Source of the DNA: Thalassovita mangrovi
GTDB taxonomy: Bacteria; Pseudomonadota; Alphaproteobacteria; Rhodobacterales; Rhodobacteraceae
NCBI RefSeq assembly: GCF_009857745.1
Contig: NZ_WWEN01000005.1
Coordinates: forward strand, 271,483-335,482
Reading direction: 5' to 3'
Length of the DNA: 64,000 nucleotides
Part shown: piece after piece, positions 1-8,602 of the stretch
How the letters are laid out: the number at the start of each line of letters is the position of its first letter
Position numbering within the stretch: position 1 is the stretch's first letter
Made by a program: the position numbers and the translations under genes
The notes under the pieces: model-generated
What the model saw: the letters and a program-made list of their open reading frames with translations, nothing else
Database searches by the model: none
Told to the model about the DNA's origin: nothing

Positions 1-124
1 ATCCTCGGTTTCCCATCGCCCCCGGCCCGAAGCAGACATGCCTATACGCGACGGGCGGCCGGAACCGGACTGTCGCTGCGGCAACCCTGCCCTGTTCGGC
101 GCTGTGCGAAGTGCTGCAGGCCAC

Positions 125-1000
125 CTAGACCTTGCGCCAGGAAAATTCCGGCTCGAAACCAAGCACCTTGCGGGCCTTGTCGATCGACAGCAGGGTTTCG
201 TGGTCGCCAAGTTCGGAACGGATTTCGATGCTGGGGAACACCTCGGCCATCAGCTCGGCGCTCGGCTTTTCCATCACGGTATCGGCATTGGCGATGATGA
301 AGTGATCGGCGCCGACGAAATCCACATGCAGCGACTTGCGCACCGCCTGCGCGCAGTCGCGCGCGTCGATATAGCCCCAGAGGTTCCACTGGCGCTGGTT
401 CGGGTTGTCCTGCCAGCCGGCAAAGCGGTCGTAATCGGCCTCCTCCATCACGTTCGACAGCCGCAGGCCGATGAAGGTGGAGCCGGGGTTCCAGCGCTGC
501 ATCTGCCGCGCCATTTCCTCGCCCAGGTCCTTCGACAGCGAATAGGCGCTTTCGGGCCGCATCGGGTGATCTTCGTCGACCGGCGCATAGGCGGGTGGGT
601 TGTCGGGACTGAACGGCAGCCCCAGCGTGGTTTCGCTCGACGCCCAGACGATGCGCTTGACGCCGGTGCGCAGGGCGGCGTCGAACACGTTGTAGGTCGA
701 CATGATATTGTTGCGGAAGGTCACGTCCTCGGGCTGCAGGTCGGGCGCCCGGATCGCGGCGAGATGCACCACCGCATCGGGGGTGGCGAAGCTGCGGAAC
801 GGGTGGTCCTTGCCGCCGGTCCATTGCAGCGCGTCCATCACCTGCCCGCGATCCTCCAGATCGACCTTGTAGAACGGGCAGACCGGGTCCGGCGACGGCA
901 GCATATCGACGTTGAGAACATTGTAGCCCTGTTCAACGAGATCCCGGCACACGGCGCGCCCCGCTTTGCCACTTCCGCCTGTCACGACGATATTCTTCAT
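125..1000 (-). CDS. NAD-dependent epimerase/dehydratase-type oxidoreductase
   Basis: A 291-residue extended short-chain dehydrogenase/epimerase. The nucleotide-binding motif TGGSGKAG is at residues 7-14, and the catalytic pair is Tyr153/Lys157 (SAYSLSK) with Ser121/122 nearby. Asp32 at the end of the second strand suggests NAD rather than NADP. The length fits sugar-nucleotide epimerase or uronate dehydrogenase relatives, but the substrate cannot be read from the sequence. It is the last gene of the leftward liv-M20-amidase run, 67 bases after the amidase stop, so it probably acts on the same imported compound. An AAGGGAAAG ribosome site precedes this ATG. The 124 bases to its left hold no recognisable gene. 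Confidence 0.85.
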   Translation of the reverse strand: MKNIVVTGGSGKAGRAVCRDLVEQGYNVLNVDMLPSPDPVCPFYKVDLEDRGQVMDALQWTGGKDHPFRSFATPDAVVHLAAIRAPDLQPEDVTFRNNIMSTYNVFDAALRTGVKRIVWASSETTLGLPFSPDNPPAYAPVDEDHPMRPESAYSLSKDLGEEMARQMQRWNPGSTFIGLRLSNVMEEADYDRFAGWQDNPNQRQWNLWGYIDARDCAQAVRKSLHVDFVGADHFIIANADTVMEKPSAELMAEVFPSIEIRSELGDHETLLSIDKARKVLGFEPEFSWRKV

Positions 1001-1067
1001 TTCGCTTTCCCTTGCTGTTCCGACATAGATTTCCTTTCAGGGGACCGGAGCGCCCTGAAAGCGGAGA

Positions 1068-2333
1068 TCACGACAGGATATCGGCCAACCACGCCGCGAC
1101 ACGCAGCACGTCGGCGTCGCGACCGATGGGGCCGACCACCTGCACCCCGACCGGCCGGTCATCGGCGCTGCGCAGCCCCGGAACGTTGACGCAGGGACCG
1201 CCCAGCAGGGTCCACAGCCGGTTGAACTCGGGCGACCCGGTGCCGGTTTCATGGCGCGGTGCGGCGCCCGGGGCGGAGGGCGTGATCAGGATCGGCGTGT
1301 CGCCCAGATCCTGCGCGAACCGGTGCCGCAGGGTTGCGATCATGTCTCGATCCTCGGATTGCGCCCGTTCGCTGACCGCCATCCCCTGTTCGAGCATGTC
1401 GCGCAGTTGCGGGCTGATCAGGTCGCGGTGGCTGTGCCATTCATAGGACAGCGCCTGGCTGGCCTCGCGCGCCATGATGCGGGGATGGGCATCGCAGGCA
1501 AGGCCATAGGCCGAGGGCAGCTCCACATCCAACATCGCGGTCTTGCCGCGCAGGGCGCTGACAAGATCGTCCCAGGCGGCCTGCATTTCCGGTTCGGCAT
1601 TGTCCCAGACCGGCGACCGGCACAGCCCGATCACCGAAGGCGCCTCGGCACCTTGCGCCGCGTCCAGCAGCGACAGGCCGGTGACCGCCTGCGCGAACAG
1701 GGCCGCATCGGCGACGGAGCGGGCGAAGACGCCAACCGTGTCGAAGCTGCGCGCCAGCGCCTTGACGCCCGACGGTTCGATCAGGTCGAAGCTGGGCTTA
1801 TAACCGACCACGCCGCAATAGGCAGCCGGGCGCACCACCGATCCGGCGGTCTGGGTGCCAAGCGCCAGCGGCACCATGCCGGCGGCCACCGCCGCCGCCG
1901 ATCCGCTGGACGACCCGCCGGGGGTATGGCCCGGGGCGGCGGGGTTATGCGTCGGCGCGGGTTTGTAGGTGGCGAATTCGGTGGTTTCGGTCTTGCCCAT
2001 CGCATAGGCGCCGGCCATCCGGGCCTGCGCCACGACCGGGGCATCCACCGTCGACACGGCACCGGCATAGATCGGCGATCCGCAGGTGCGCGGCATGCCC
2101 TTGGCGTGGATGACATCCTTGACCCCGATCGGCAGCCCGTTCAGCAGGCCCTTGCCCGGCGTGTCGGACAGACCGGCCAGCGCCGCCTCGGGATCGAGAT
2201 GCGACCAGGCGCGGATCGTGGGTTCGACCTCTTCGCAGCGTTCCAGCAGGGCGCGCAGATAGGTTTCCGGGCTCAGCGATCCGTCGTCGAAAGAGGCCAG
2301 CGCGGCCAGGGCAGTATCGGGGATACGGGTCAT
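1068..2333 (-). CDS. Amidase, amidase-signature family
   Basis: A 421-residue amidase-signature hydrolase that cleaves carboxamides, or possibly carbamoyl or acyl-amide compounds, in the cytoplasm. The Ser-cisSer-Lys triad is visible: Lys72 (IGVKDVIHAKG), the GGSSSGS loop at 139-145, and the nucleophile Ser165 in GTQTAGS. The start is the ATG whose ATGA overlaps the stop of the M20 peptidase gene by four bases, which implies translational coupling; the frame stays open upstream but that stretch is antisense-like low-complexity residues. With the M20 deacylase next door it suggests hydrolysis of an amide or peptide imported by the liv-type transporter. It could be annotated Glu-tRNA amidotransferase GatA by similarity, but no gatB or gatC is nearby. 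Confidence 0.88.
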   Translation of the reverse strand: MTRIPDTALAALASFDDGSLSPETYLRALLERCEEVEPTIRAWSHLDPEAALAGLSDTPGKGLLNGLPIGVKDVIHAKGMPRTCGSPIYAGAVSTVDAPVVAQARMAGAYAMGKTETTEFATYKPAPTHNPAAPGHTPGGSSSGSAAAVAAGMVPLALGTQTAGSVVRPAAYCGVVGYKPSFDLIEPSGVKALARSFDTVGVFARSVADAALFAQAVTGLSLLDAAQGAEAPSVIGLCRSPVWDNAEPEMQAAWDDLVSALRGKTAMLDVELPSAYGLACDAHPRIMAREASQALSYEWHSHRDLISPQLRDMLEQGMAVSERAQSEDRDMIATLRHRFAQDLGDTPILITPSAPGAAPRHETGTGSPEFNRLWTLLGGPCVNVPGLRSADDRPVGVQVVGPIGRDADVLRVAAWLADILS

Positions 2334-3490
2334 GAAGCCTCCTTCGGGGCTGCCGTCCAGTCGCGGATCAGGCCCCTGTAAATCTCGACCGCGTCGTGGA
2401 GCTTGTCCACCTCGCAATATTCGTCGGTCTGGTGCGCCAGCCCCGCTTCGCCCGGGCCAAGGATCACCGTGGGCACCCCGTCGAAAGCGGGGGTGAAGAT
2501 CGAGGCGTCGGTAAAATAGCTGACGCTTTCGGGCTTTGCCGCGATGCCGTTGACCGCCTTCACGGTCGCGTCGACGCGGGTCATCCACGGGTCCGCCGGG
2601 TCGGTCCAGACCGCGGGCAGATCGACCAGCGGTTCGATCTTCACGTCCGCGCCAAGGTACTGAGCAAGGCTTTCACGCAGCGCCGCGTGGTCCATGCCGG
2701 ACACACTGCGGATATCCACCGTGATTTCGGCCCGGTCGGGAACCGAGTTGATGTTCAGCCCGCCCGCGATGGTGCCGATGTTCAGCGTCGGCGCGCCCAT
2801 CACCGGATGCGGCGCCGTATCGAACCCGAAACCGGTCAGCTTTTCGACCACATGGGCGGCCTTCACCACGGCGTTCACGCCACGTTCGGGCATCGATCCA
2901 TGCGCGGTGACGCCTTCGGTGGCGAGTTTCAGCCACAACGCACCCTTGTGCCCGGCCAGCGCCCGGTTGGAGCTGGGTTCGGCCACGACCAGCGCACCGG
3001 GGCGCGGCAGGTCGGGGTCTGCGGCCATCGCGCGGGCACCGTCCGACCCGGTTTCTTCGCCCGCCGTGATCAGCAGAACCACACCGGGGCCTTTGCGCAG
3101 GGTCTCAACCTCGGCCAGGCAGGCGGTGACGAAGGCGGCCACGCCGCCCTTCATGTCGGTGCTGCCGCGGCCGTAAAGCCTTCCATCGACGATCTCGCCG
3201 GCGAAGGGATCGTGGCTCCAGTCCTGCGCGCCCAGCGGCACGGTGTCGAGGTGCCCGGTGAACCCCAGCGGCGCGCCCGATCCGTCGCCCAGATAGGCCA
3301 CCAGGTTGGCGCGCCCCGGCCCGAAGGGAAGCAGCCGGGTTTCGAAACCGGCGCTGTCCAGCACACCCTGCAGCATCGCGGCGCAGGCTTCTTCGTTGCC
3401 CGGCGGGTTGATCGTGTCAAACCGCATCAATTGGCGGGTCAGGTCGATGACGTCCCCCGACCGGCCGCTGTCATCCGAAATAGGCTGCAT
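2330..3490 (-). CDS. M20 family metallopeptidase/deacylase (ArgE/DapE-like)
   Basis: A 386-residue dinuclear zinc hydrolase of the acetylornithine deacetylase / succinyl-diaminopimelate desuccinylase group. The metal and catalytic motifs are GHLDT (His80), STDMKGG (Asp112), AGEETGSDG (Glu145, Glu146) and AHQTDEYC near the C-terminus (His353). The central dimerisation domain lies at about residues 185-290. It probably removes an N-acyl or peptide-like group from an imported amino-acid derivative. The gene overlaps the livF stop by 20 bases at its start and the amidase start by 4 at its end, so the three are one operon. No argE/dapE biosynthetic neighbours are present, which argues for a catabolic role. 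Confidence 0.87.
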   Translation of the reverse strand: MQPISDDSGRSGDVIDLTRQLMRFDTINPPGNEEACAAMLQGVLDSAGFETRLLPFGPGRANLVAYLGDGSGAPLGFTGHLDTVPLGAQDWSHDPFAGEIVDGRLYGRGSTDMKGGVAAFVTACLAEVETLRKGPGVVLLITAGEETGSDGARAMAADPDLPRPGALVVAEPSSNRALAGHKGALWLKLATEGVTAHGSMPERGVNAVVKAAHVVEKLTGFGFDTAPHPVMGAPTLNIGTIAGGLNINSVPDRAEITVDIRSVSGMDHAALRESLAQYLGADVKIEPLVDLPAVWTDPADPWMTRVDATVKAVNGIAAKPESVSYFTDASIFTPAFDGVPTVILGPGEAGLAHQTDEYCEVDKLHDAVEIYRGLIRDWTAAPKEAS

Positions 3491-4178
3491 AGACTTCCTT
3501 GTCGTTCTTCAGGTCCTCGGCGCTGCCCTGCGCAACCAGCTTGCCGCCCGACAGCACATAGCCGTAGTCGGAAATCGCCAGCGTCTGGCGCACGTTCTGT
3601 TCCACCAGGAACACGGTGATGCCGGTGTCGCGGATGCTTTCGATGATCTTGAAGTTTTCCTTCACGTAAAGCGGCGACAGGCCCAACGACGGTTCATCGA
3701 TCAGCAGGATGCGCGGACCGCCCATCAGGCCCCGCCCGATCGACACCATCGCCTGTTCGCCGCCCGACATGGTGCCGGCCAGCTGATCGCGGCGTTCGGC
3801 AAGGCGCGGGAAGGTGTCGAAGACGTGGTCCATCCGTTGCCGGATCAGCGCCTCGTCCGAAACCTGGAACGCACCGAGGCGCAGGTTTTCCGTCACCGTC
3901 ATCTTGGGGAACATGCGGCGGCCTTCGGGGATGCAGGCGATGCCTTCGGCGATCACCTTGTGGGTCGCGGCGCCGGTGATGTCCTTGCCATCGACGCTGA
4001 TGCGGCCTTCGCGCGGCGGCGTCAGGCCCAGGATCGACCGGATCAGGGTCGATTTCCCGGCCCCGTTCGACCCCAGAAGGCAGGTGATCTTGCCCGCCTC
4101 GACGTTGAGCGAGACATCCATCAGGACGTCGGCCTTGTCATAGGCGGTGAAGACGTTTTCGATCTTGATACTGCTCAT
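3471..4178 (-). CDS. livF: Branched-chain amino acid-type ABC transporter ATP-binding protein
   Basis: A 235-residue LivF-type ATPase of an inner-membrane HAAT importer. It has Walker A GSNGAGKST at 36-44, the unusual signature MSGGEQAM at about 135 and Walker B ILLIDEPSLGLSP at about 155. Length and the short C-terminus (YAAYFG) are typical of LivF rather than LivG. It begins three bases after the livG stop. The imported ligand is unknown: HAAT systems also carry urea, short amides and aromatic compounds, and the downstream amidase and M20 genes favour an amide or acylated amino acid. Confidence 0.9.
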   Translation of the reverse strand: MSSIKIENVFTAYDKADVLMDVSLNVEAGKITCLLGSNGAGKSTLIRSILGLTPPREGRISVDGKDITGAATHKVIAEGIACIPEGRRMFPKMTVTENLRLGAFQVSDEALIRQRMDHVFDTFPRLAERRDQLAGTMSGGEQAMVSIGRGLMGGPRILLIDEPSLGLSPLYVKENFKIIESIRDTGITVFLVEQNVRQTLAISDYGYVLSGGKLVAQGSAEDLKNDKEVYAAYFG

Positions 4179-4181
4179 GGG

Positions 4182-4958
4182 TCAGTCCACCCCCAAATAG
4201 GCTGTCTGGACCTCGGAATCCGCGGCGATCTGGGCATAGCTGCCCTCGCTGATCTTCTTGCCGTAGCTCAGCACGACACAGTGGTCCGTCAGGCGTTCGA
4301 TCACGCCCATCTCGTGTTCGATGATGATGATCGACAGATCGCCCATACGGTCCCGCACGGCAAGGATGTCGTCCATCAACTGCGCGGTTTCGTCATGGGT
4401 CATGCCGGCGGACGGTTCGTCCAGAAGCAGCAGCTTCGGCGACGACACCAGCGCGCGGCAGATTTCGATCCGGCGCCGTTCGATCATCGGCAGCGCGCCG
4501 ACCGGATCGAACATGCGGTCGGCCAGGTTCGACGAGAACCCCGCGACCAGATCGCGCGCCTTGGCATAGCCGTCCTCGACCTGCTGACGCAGGCCGCGGC
4601 GGTTCATCAGGTTGAACCACAGCCCGTTATTCACCCGGGCATGGTTGCCGATCATGATGTTGTCGAAGATCGACAGCGGCAGGCACAGGCGCGAACGCTG
4701 GAAGGTCCGGGCGATGCCCGCCTCGTAGACCTTGCGCGGGCTCAGGCCGGTGATGTCCTGCCCGTCGAAACGGACCCGCCCCTGGGTCGGAGAATAGACC
4801 CCGGTCATCACGTTGAAGCTGGTCGTCTTGCCGGACCCGTTGGGACCGATCAGACCGATGATTTCGCCCCGCTTCACCGACATGTCCAGCCCGTCAAGCG
4901 CCCGGACACCGCCGAAGCTTTTGGCAAGCCCTTCGAATTCAAGAAGAATATCGCTCAT
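4182..4958 (-). CDS. livG: Branched-chain amino acid-type ABC transporter ATP-binding protein
   Basis: A 258-residue LivG-type ATPase. Walker A GPNGSGKTTS is at about 36-45, followed by the LivG-specific insertion around residues 90-140 (FQRSRLCLPLSIFDNIMIGNH) and Walker B LLLLDEPSAGM. The signature region is degenerate (ALPMIERRRIEI), which is common in LivG proteins. The ATG at 4958 was chosen because its ATGA overlaps the livM stop by four bases; upstream in-frame residues do not resemble the family. It pairs with LivF to drive the LivHM permease. Confidence 0.9.
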   Translation of the reverse strand: MSDILLEFEGLAKSFGGVRALDGLDMSVKRGEIIGLIGPNGSGKTTSFNVMTGVYSPTQGRVRFDGQDITGLSPRKVYEAGIARTFQRSRLCLPLSIFDNIMIGNHARVNNGLWFNLMNRRGLRQQVEDGYAKARDLVAGFSSNLADRMFDPVGALPMIERRRIEICRALVSSPKLLLLDEPSAGMTHDETAQLMDDILAVRDRMGDLSIIIIEHEMGVIERLTDHCVVLSYGKKISEGSYAQIAADSEVQTAYLGVD

Positions 4959-6136
4959 CGTTGCGGCCTCCAGCTCGGGAAGAATTGGCGCACGCCGCGC
5001 GGCAGCAGCCCCTGCGGACGGTAAAGAAGCATCACGATGACGAGCCCCGAAAACAGCAGGAAACGGTATTCCTGCAGGATCTGCAGCTTTTCGGGCAGCA
5101 GCACCACGATGACGGCGGCAACCGCCGTGCCCCACAGGCTGCCCAAACCGCCCAGCAGCACGATCGACACCATCAGCAGGCTGTCGGCGAAGGTAAAGCT
5201 GTTGGGCGCGATGAAGCTGATCATCATGCCGTACAAAGACCCCGCCACACCGACAAGGATGTTGCCGAAGGTGAAGGCCAGAACCTTGGCCCGCACCACG
5301 TTCACCCCAAAACAGGCCGAGGCGGTTTCATCCAGCCGCACGCTGTCCAGCGCCAGACCCAGCCACGACCGTTCCAGCCGTTGGGTCAGCATGAAGGCCA
5401 GCACGGCCAAGCCACCGCCCAGCAGCGCGTAATTGACGTAGAAGGACATCTCGATCCCGAACAGCTGCGGGCCGTCGTTGAAATCCCAGCCGAACAGTTT
5501 CATCGAATCGACCATCAGCCCCTGCGGCCCGCCCAGAACGTCGTTGACCTCGAGAAAGGTCTTGAACAGCACGCCGAATGCGATGGTGACGACGGCGGAA
5601 TAGTGCCCGGCGGTACGCACCACCGGCACGATCAGCAGGAACCCGATCGCCGCGGCCATCAGCCCGCCGCCGATCAGGATCAGCAGCGGCGGCACGGCGC
5701 TATGCGTGGTCAGCACGGCCGAGGTATAAGCGCCGATGCCGAAGAAAGCCGCGCCGGCGAAATTGACCATGCCGGTCAGGCCGAACTGCACGTTCAGACC
5801 CAGGCCGACGGTCAGGTAAAGCAGCATGGTGGTCAGCATCAGCAGCGGGAAATGTTCCTCGCTCAGCAGACCGATCACGGCCAGCAGCCCGATCATGATC
5901 GCGCCGTTCATGGTGCGGCCATGGCCGCGCATGGCTTCGTTCAGGCTGCCGGTCAGCCCGGTCTTGCCCCCGGCCCAGCCGGCCACGGCGGCCAGCGCCA
6001 CGAGGCCCAGGACTTCCAGTTCGGATTCGGCCAGCAGGAACTGCCAGCCGAAGATCACCACGGCCACCACGGCGCCCAGCCCCACCACGAGGGGCGGCAG
6101 GCCCAGCCAGCCGGTCTTGGTTGTGTTGTCTTTCAT
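4955..6136 (-). CDS. livM: Branched-chain amino acid-type ABC transporter permease
   Basis: A 393-residue LivM-type permease with about ten hydrophobic segments. The conserved LivM core starts at about residue 90 (LLYLTVGLGLNVQFGLTGMVNFAGAAFFGIGAYT). The first 80 residues add two extra membrane spans (LPPLVVGLGAVVAVVIFGW, LEVLGLVALAAVAGW), so the protein is longer than many LivM. The ATG at 6136 follows an AGGA sequence by seven bases and lies ten bases after the livH stop; the in-frame start 13 codons earlier would overlap livH and has no ribosome site. The extension SFTFADSLLMVSIVLLGGLGSLWG is the usual C-terminal signature. Confidence 0.9.
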   Translation of the reverse strand: MKDNTTKTGWLGLPPLVVGLGAVVAVVIFGWQFLLAESELEVLGLVALAAVAGWAGGKTGLTGSLNEAMRGHGRTMNGAIMIGLLAVIGLLSEEHFPLLMLTTMLLYLTVGLGLNVQFGLTGMVNFAGAAFFGIGAYTSAVLTTHSAVPPLLILIGGGLMAAAIGFLLIVPVVRTAGHYSAVVTIAFGVLFKTFLEVNDVLGGPQGLMVDSMKLFGWDFNDGPQLFGIEMSFYVNYALLGGGLAVLAFMLTQRLERSWLGLALDSVRLDETASACFGVNVVRAKVLAFTFGNILVGVAGSLYGMMISFIAPNSFTFADSLLMVSIVLLGGLGSLWGTAVAAVIVVLLPEKLQILQEYRFLLFSGLVIVMLLYRPQGLLPRGVRQFFPSWRPQR

Positions 6137-6146
6137 CACTTGGTCC

Positions 6147-7067
6147 TCACACCCGGTCGCTGCTGCGTTCGGCAATCAGCCCGGTGGGTTTCCATGCCAT
6201 CAGCGCGATCACCACGCCGAAGGCGAATACGTCCTTGTAGGCACTGGCAAAGGGCAGAGCGACGGCGCCGACGGTTTGCAGCCCGGCGAACAGGAAGCCG
6301 CCCAGGATCGCGCCATAGATATTGCCAAGCCCGCCGATGATCGCCGCGGAAAAGCCGATCAGGCCCAGCAGCAACCCCATGCCGAAGTTGATTTCGTTGT
6401 AGTAGAGCCCGTTCATGATCCCCGCGAAGGCGGCGGCGCCGGACCCGATGCCGAAGGTCAGCAGAACGATCATCGTGTAGTTGATACCCATGATCTTGGC
6501 GGTTTCCTCGTCCTGCGCCACGGCGCGGATCGCGAGGCCCAGACGGGTGCGGTTGATCAGCAGGTTCAGCCCGATGATGACGGCGATGCCCGCGGCCATC
6601 AGGATCGCGCTGTCGGCGCGCAGGGCAAAGCCGCCCAGATCGACCGAGGCCGTCGGCAGCAGAGCCGGGAACGCCTTGGGGTTGGACCCGTCGGGATAGA
6701 ACAGGCGGACCGCTTCGCGCAGGGCGGTGCCCAGCATCAGCGTGATCAGCAGGATATTCAGCGGCGGGGCGGATTTCAGCGGCAGCACCAGGTAGCGCGC
6801 GATCACGGCGCCAAGTGCTGCGGTGGTGGTGATCGAGACCACGAGAATGGCCACCAGAGTCAGCCACGGATTTACGATGCCGACCGCCAGGACACCGAGA
6901 TAGGCGGTGAACCCGGTGAACGATCCCAGCATGAGCACATCGCCATGCGAGAACTTGATCACGTCGAGCACACCAAAGAACAGCGTGAAGCCCACGGCCA
7001 CGAGAGCATACATCGTGCCCAGCATCATGCCATTGGCCAGGTACTGGCCGAGCAGACCGATATCCAT
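6147..7067 (-). CDS. livH: Branched-chain amino acid-type ABC transporter permease
   Basis: A 306-residue LivH-type permease with about eight membrane segments and the family core (LANGMMLGTMYALVAVGFTLFFGVLDVIKFSHGDV) at the N-terminus. A very strong CGGAGGTG ribosome site four bases upstream fixes the start at 7067. It follows the substrate-binding-protein gene across a 71-base gap that contains a terminator-like hairpin, so the permease and ATPase genes are probably transcribed at a lower level than the binding protein. Confidence 0.91.
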   Translation of the reverse strand: MDIGLLGQYLANGMMLGTMYALVAVGFTLFFGVLDVIKFSHGDVLMLGSFTGFTAYLGVLAVGIVNPWLTLVAILVVSITTTAALGAVIARYLVLPLKSAPPLNILLITLMLGTALREAVRLFYPDGSNPKAFPALLPTASVDLGGFALRADSAILMAAGIAVIIGLNLLINRTRLGLAIRAVAQDEETAKIMGINYTMIVLLTFGIGSGAAAFAGIMNGLYYNEINFGMGLLLGLIGFSAAIIGGLGNIYGAILGGFLFAGLQTVGAVALPFASAYKDVFAFGVVIALMAWKPTGLIAERSSDRV

Positions 7068-7081
7068 CGGTTCACCTCCGG

Positions 7082-7119
7082 GGAAAAATAAGTCTGCGGG
7101 GCGCATGATACGCCCCGCA
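7082..7119 (-). terminator. Attenuator-like hairpin between binding protein and permease
   Basis: On the minus strand a perfect nine-base stem (7095-7103 with 7111-7119, TGCGGGGCG/CGCCCCGCA, seven-base loop) is followed by ACTTATTTTT. It lies 20 bases after the stop of the periplasmic binding protein and before livH. The form is that of an intrinsic terminator with partial read-through, which would give excess binding protein over permease. Confidence 0.7.
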
Positions 7120-7138
7120 AATCGTTGTAGTTAAGGGA

Positions 7139-8317
7139 TTACTTGCCGGTCAGCTTACGGGTGCCATCGGCATATTCACTGTCTTCCCAGACCACCCACT
7201 TGCCGTCTTGCGCGACGTATTTGGTGATCAGGGCAACGGTGTTCTGGCCGTGCTCGTCGAAGGTGATCGGACCGGTGATCGAGTCATGCTCTTTCACGTC
7301 GGCCAGGTATGCGTTCACCGCCTTGCGGTCGGGACCGACTTCTTCGATCGCGTCCAGCAGCAGGCTCATCGCGGCAAAGGAGAACGGGCCGTAGGCTTCG
7401 TAATCTTCACCGAAATTGGCCTTTTCGTATTCCGCCAGGAAGAATTCGCCGCCCGGCAGCTTGGCAGCAGGCGCGCCTTCGAGGAAGGTCACGGTGCCTT
7501 CGGCCAGATCGCCGCTGAGACCGGCGAAATAGGCGTCAGACTTGATACCCGACACACCCTGGAACTGAGCCTCGATGCCCAGCTTGTCCATCTGCTGACG
7601 GATGCGCACCGCGATCGGGGTCAGGCCGCCGAAGTAAACCACATCGGGGTTCAGTTCCTTGATCTTGGTAAGCTCGGCGGTGAAGTCCTGCTGATCCGAG
7701 GTGACGCCGAAAGTGCCCAGGATTTCGCCGCCCTTTTCGGTCAGGAACTGCGAGAAGTACTTGTTGTGGCCCTTACCGTAATCGGTGGTGTCGTGGATGA
7801 TCGCCCAGGTCTTGTAACCCTGACCGGTCATGAAGTCGGCTGCGGTTTCGTTCTGGTTGATCATCGTGCCGTTGACGCGATGGATTTCGGTGTAATCGTT
7901 GCCATAGGTGATGTCGGGCAGAACGGCGGCCCAGACGATCATCGGCAGGTTGAACTTGTGGTAGATGTCCACCGTGCCCATCGCCACGGCCGAGCAGTAA
8001 TGCGTCACCGCGCCGACGACCTTGCGGTTGGTGGCCAGCTTGGTTGCGACCTGCACACCCACGTTGGGTTTGCATTCATCGTCCAGCGCTTCCAGTTCGT
8101 ATTCGTATTTCGCGTTGGGGTCCTGGTTGCGCAGGGCAACGGCAAGCGCGGCCGAGTTGCGCCCCCCGAGGCCCATGTTCGACACGCCGCCGGACAGCGG
8201 GCCGATGAAGCCGACCTTGACCGTATCCTTGGCCAGGGCCGGGGCGGCCAGCGAAAGCGACAGTGTCGCCGCGAGCGCGGCAGAGAAAAGTTTGCGTCGG
8301 TGAGTGGAGAAAGTCAT
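7139..8317 (-). CDS. Periplasmic binding protein of a HAAT/liv-type ABC importer
   Basis: A 392-residue type I periplasmic binding protein (Peripla_BP_6). It has a classical signal peptide (basic start THRRK, hydrophobic core LFSAALAATLSLSLAAPALA, cleavage before KDTVKVGF). The mature protein opens with VKVGFIGPLSGGVSNMG, as in amino-acid and amide sensors. It is the first gene of the leftward operon, is transcribed away from the XRE-cupin regulator and is followed by an attenuator. Ligand class is not certain: AmiC/UrtA-like amide binding and LivJ-like amino-acid binding share this fold. Confidence 0.88.
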   Translation of the reverse strand: MTFSTHRRKLFSAALAATLSLSLAAPALAKDTVKVGFIGPLSGGVSNMGLGGRNSAALAVALRNQDPNAKYEYELEALDDECKPNVGVQVATKLATNRKVVGAVTHYCSAVAMGTVDIYHKFNLPMIVWAAVLPDITYGNDYTEIHRVNGTMINQNETAADFMTGQGYKTWAIIHDTTDYGKGHNKYFSQFLTEKGGEILGTFGVTSDQQDFTAELTKIKELNPDVVYFGGLTPIAVRIRQQMDKLGIEAQFQGVSGIKSDAYFAGLSGDLAEGTVTFLEGAPAAKLPGGEFFLAEYEKANFGEDYEAYGPFSFAAMSLLLDAIEEVGPDRKAVNAYLADVKEHDSITGPITFDEHGQNTVALITKYVAQDGKWVVWEDSEYADGTRKLTGK

Positions 8318-8402
8318 TCAGGCGTTCCTTCGTTCCGTATCCATCAAGCGGCGCAGCCGGCGCATCGCGCGGACTGACTGGGAGGAACTATTGAAACGGA
8401 AG

Positions 8403-8450
8403 ATTTGAATTGCATTCAAATTCTGCCGAAATGAGGGGGATTGTATACAA
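8403..8450. promoter_or_regulatory. Palindromes in the liv / XRE-cupin divergent promoter
   Basis: The 285-base divergent region 8318-8602 is strikingly AT-rich from about 8400 to 8500. It holds a perfect inverted repeat ATTTGAATTGCATTCAAAT (8403-8421, eight-base arms, three-base spacer), 86 bases upstream of the binding-protein start, and a second perfect palindrome TTGTATACAA at 8441-8450. These are the obvious operator candidates for the XRE-cupin protein encoded at 8603 or for autoregulation of it. Promoter elements themselves could not be assigned with confidence. Confidence 0.5.
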
Positions 8451-8602
8451 TAATTTTATCTTGATTAAAATATGTGCAAAAAACGCTATGCGATGATGGA
8501 TGACTAAGCCCAAACGGGTGAAATCGCCGTTCCCGTGCGGCAAGGTTGGATCGCGCGCAACTTTCCGGTACACGCAGCCAACCGGCCAAGCAGGAGCAAT
8601 TG

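Noticed and set aside
38-1189. Long open frames opposite the real genes, here and throughout the window
   Set aside because: They are His/Arg/Pro/Gln-rich shadows of GC-rich coding DNA on the other strand, with no domains or ribosome sites. The genes kept have clear family motifs.
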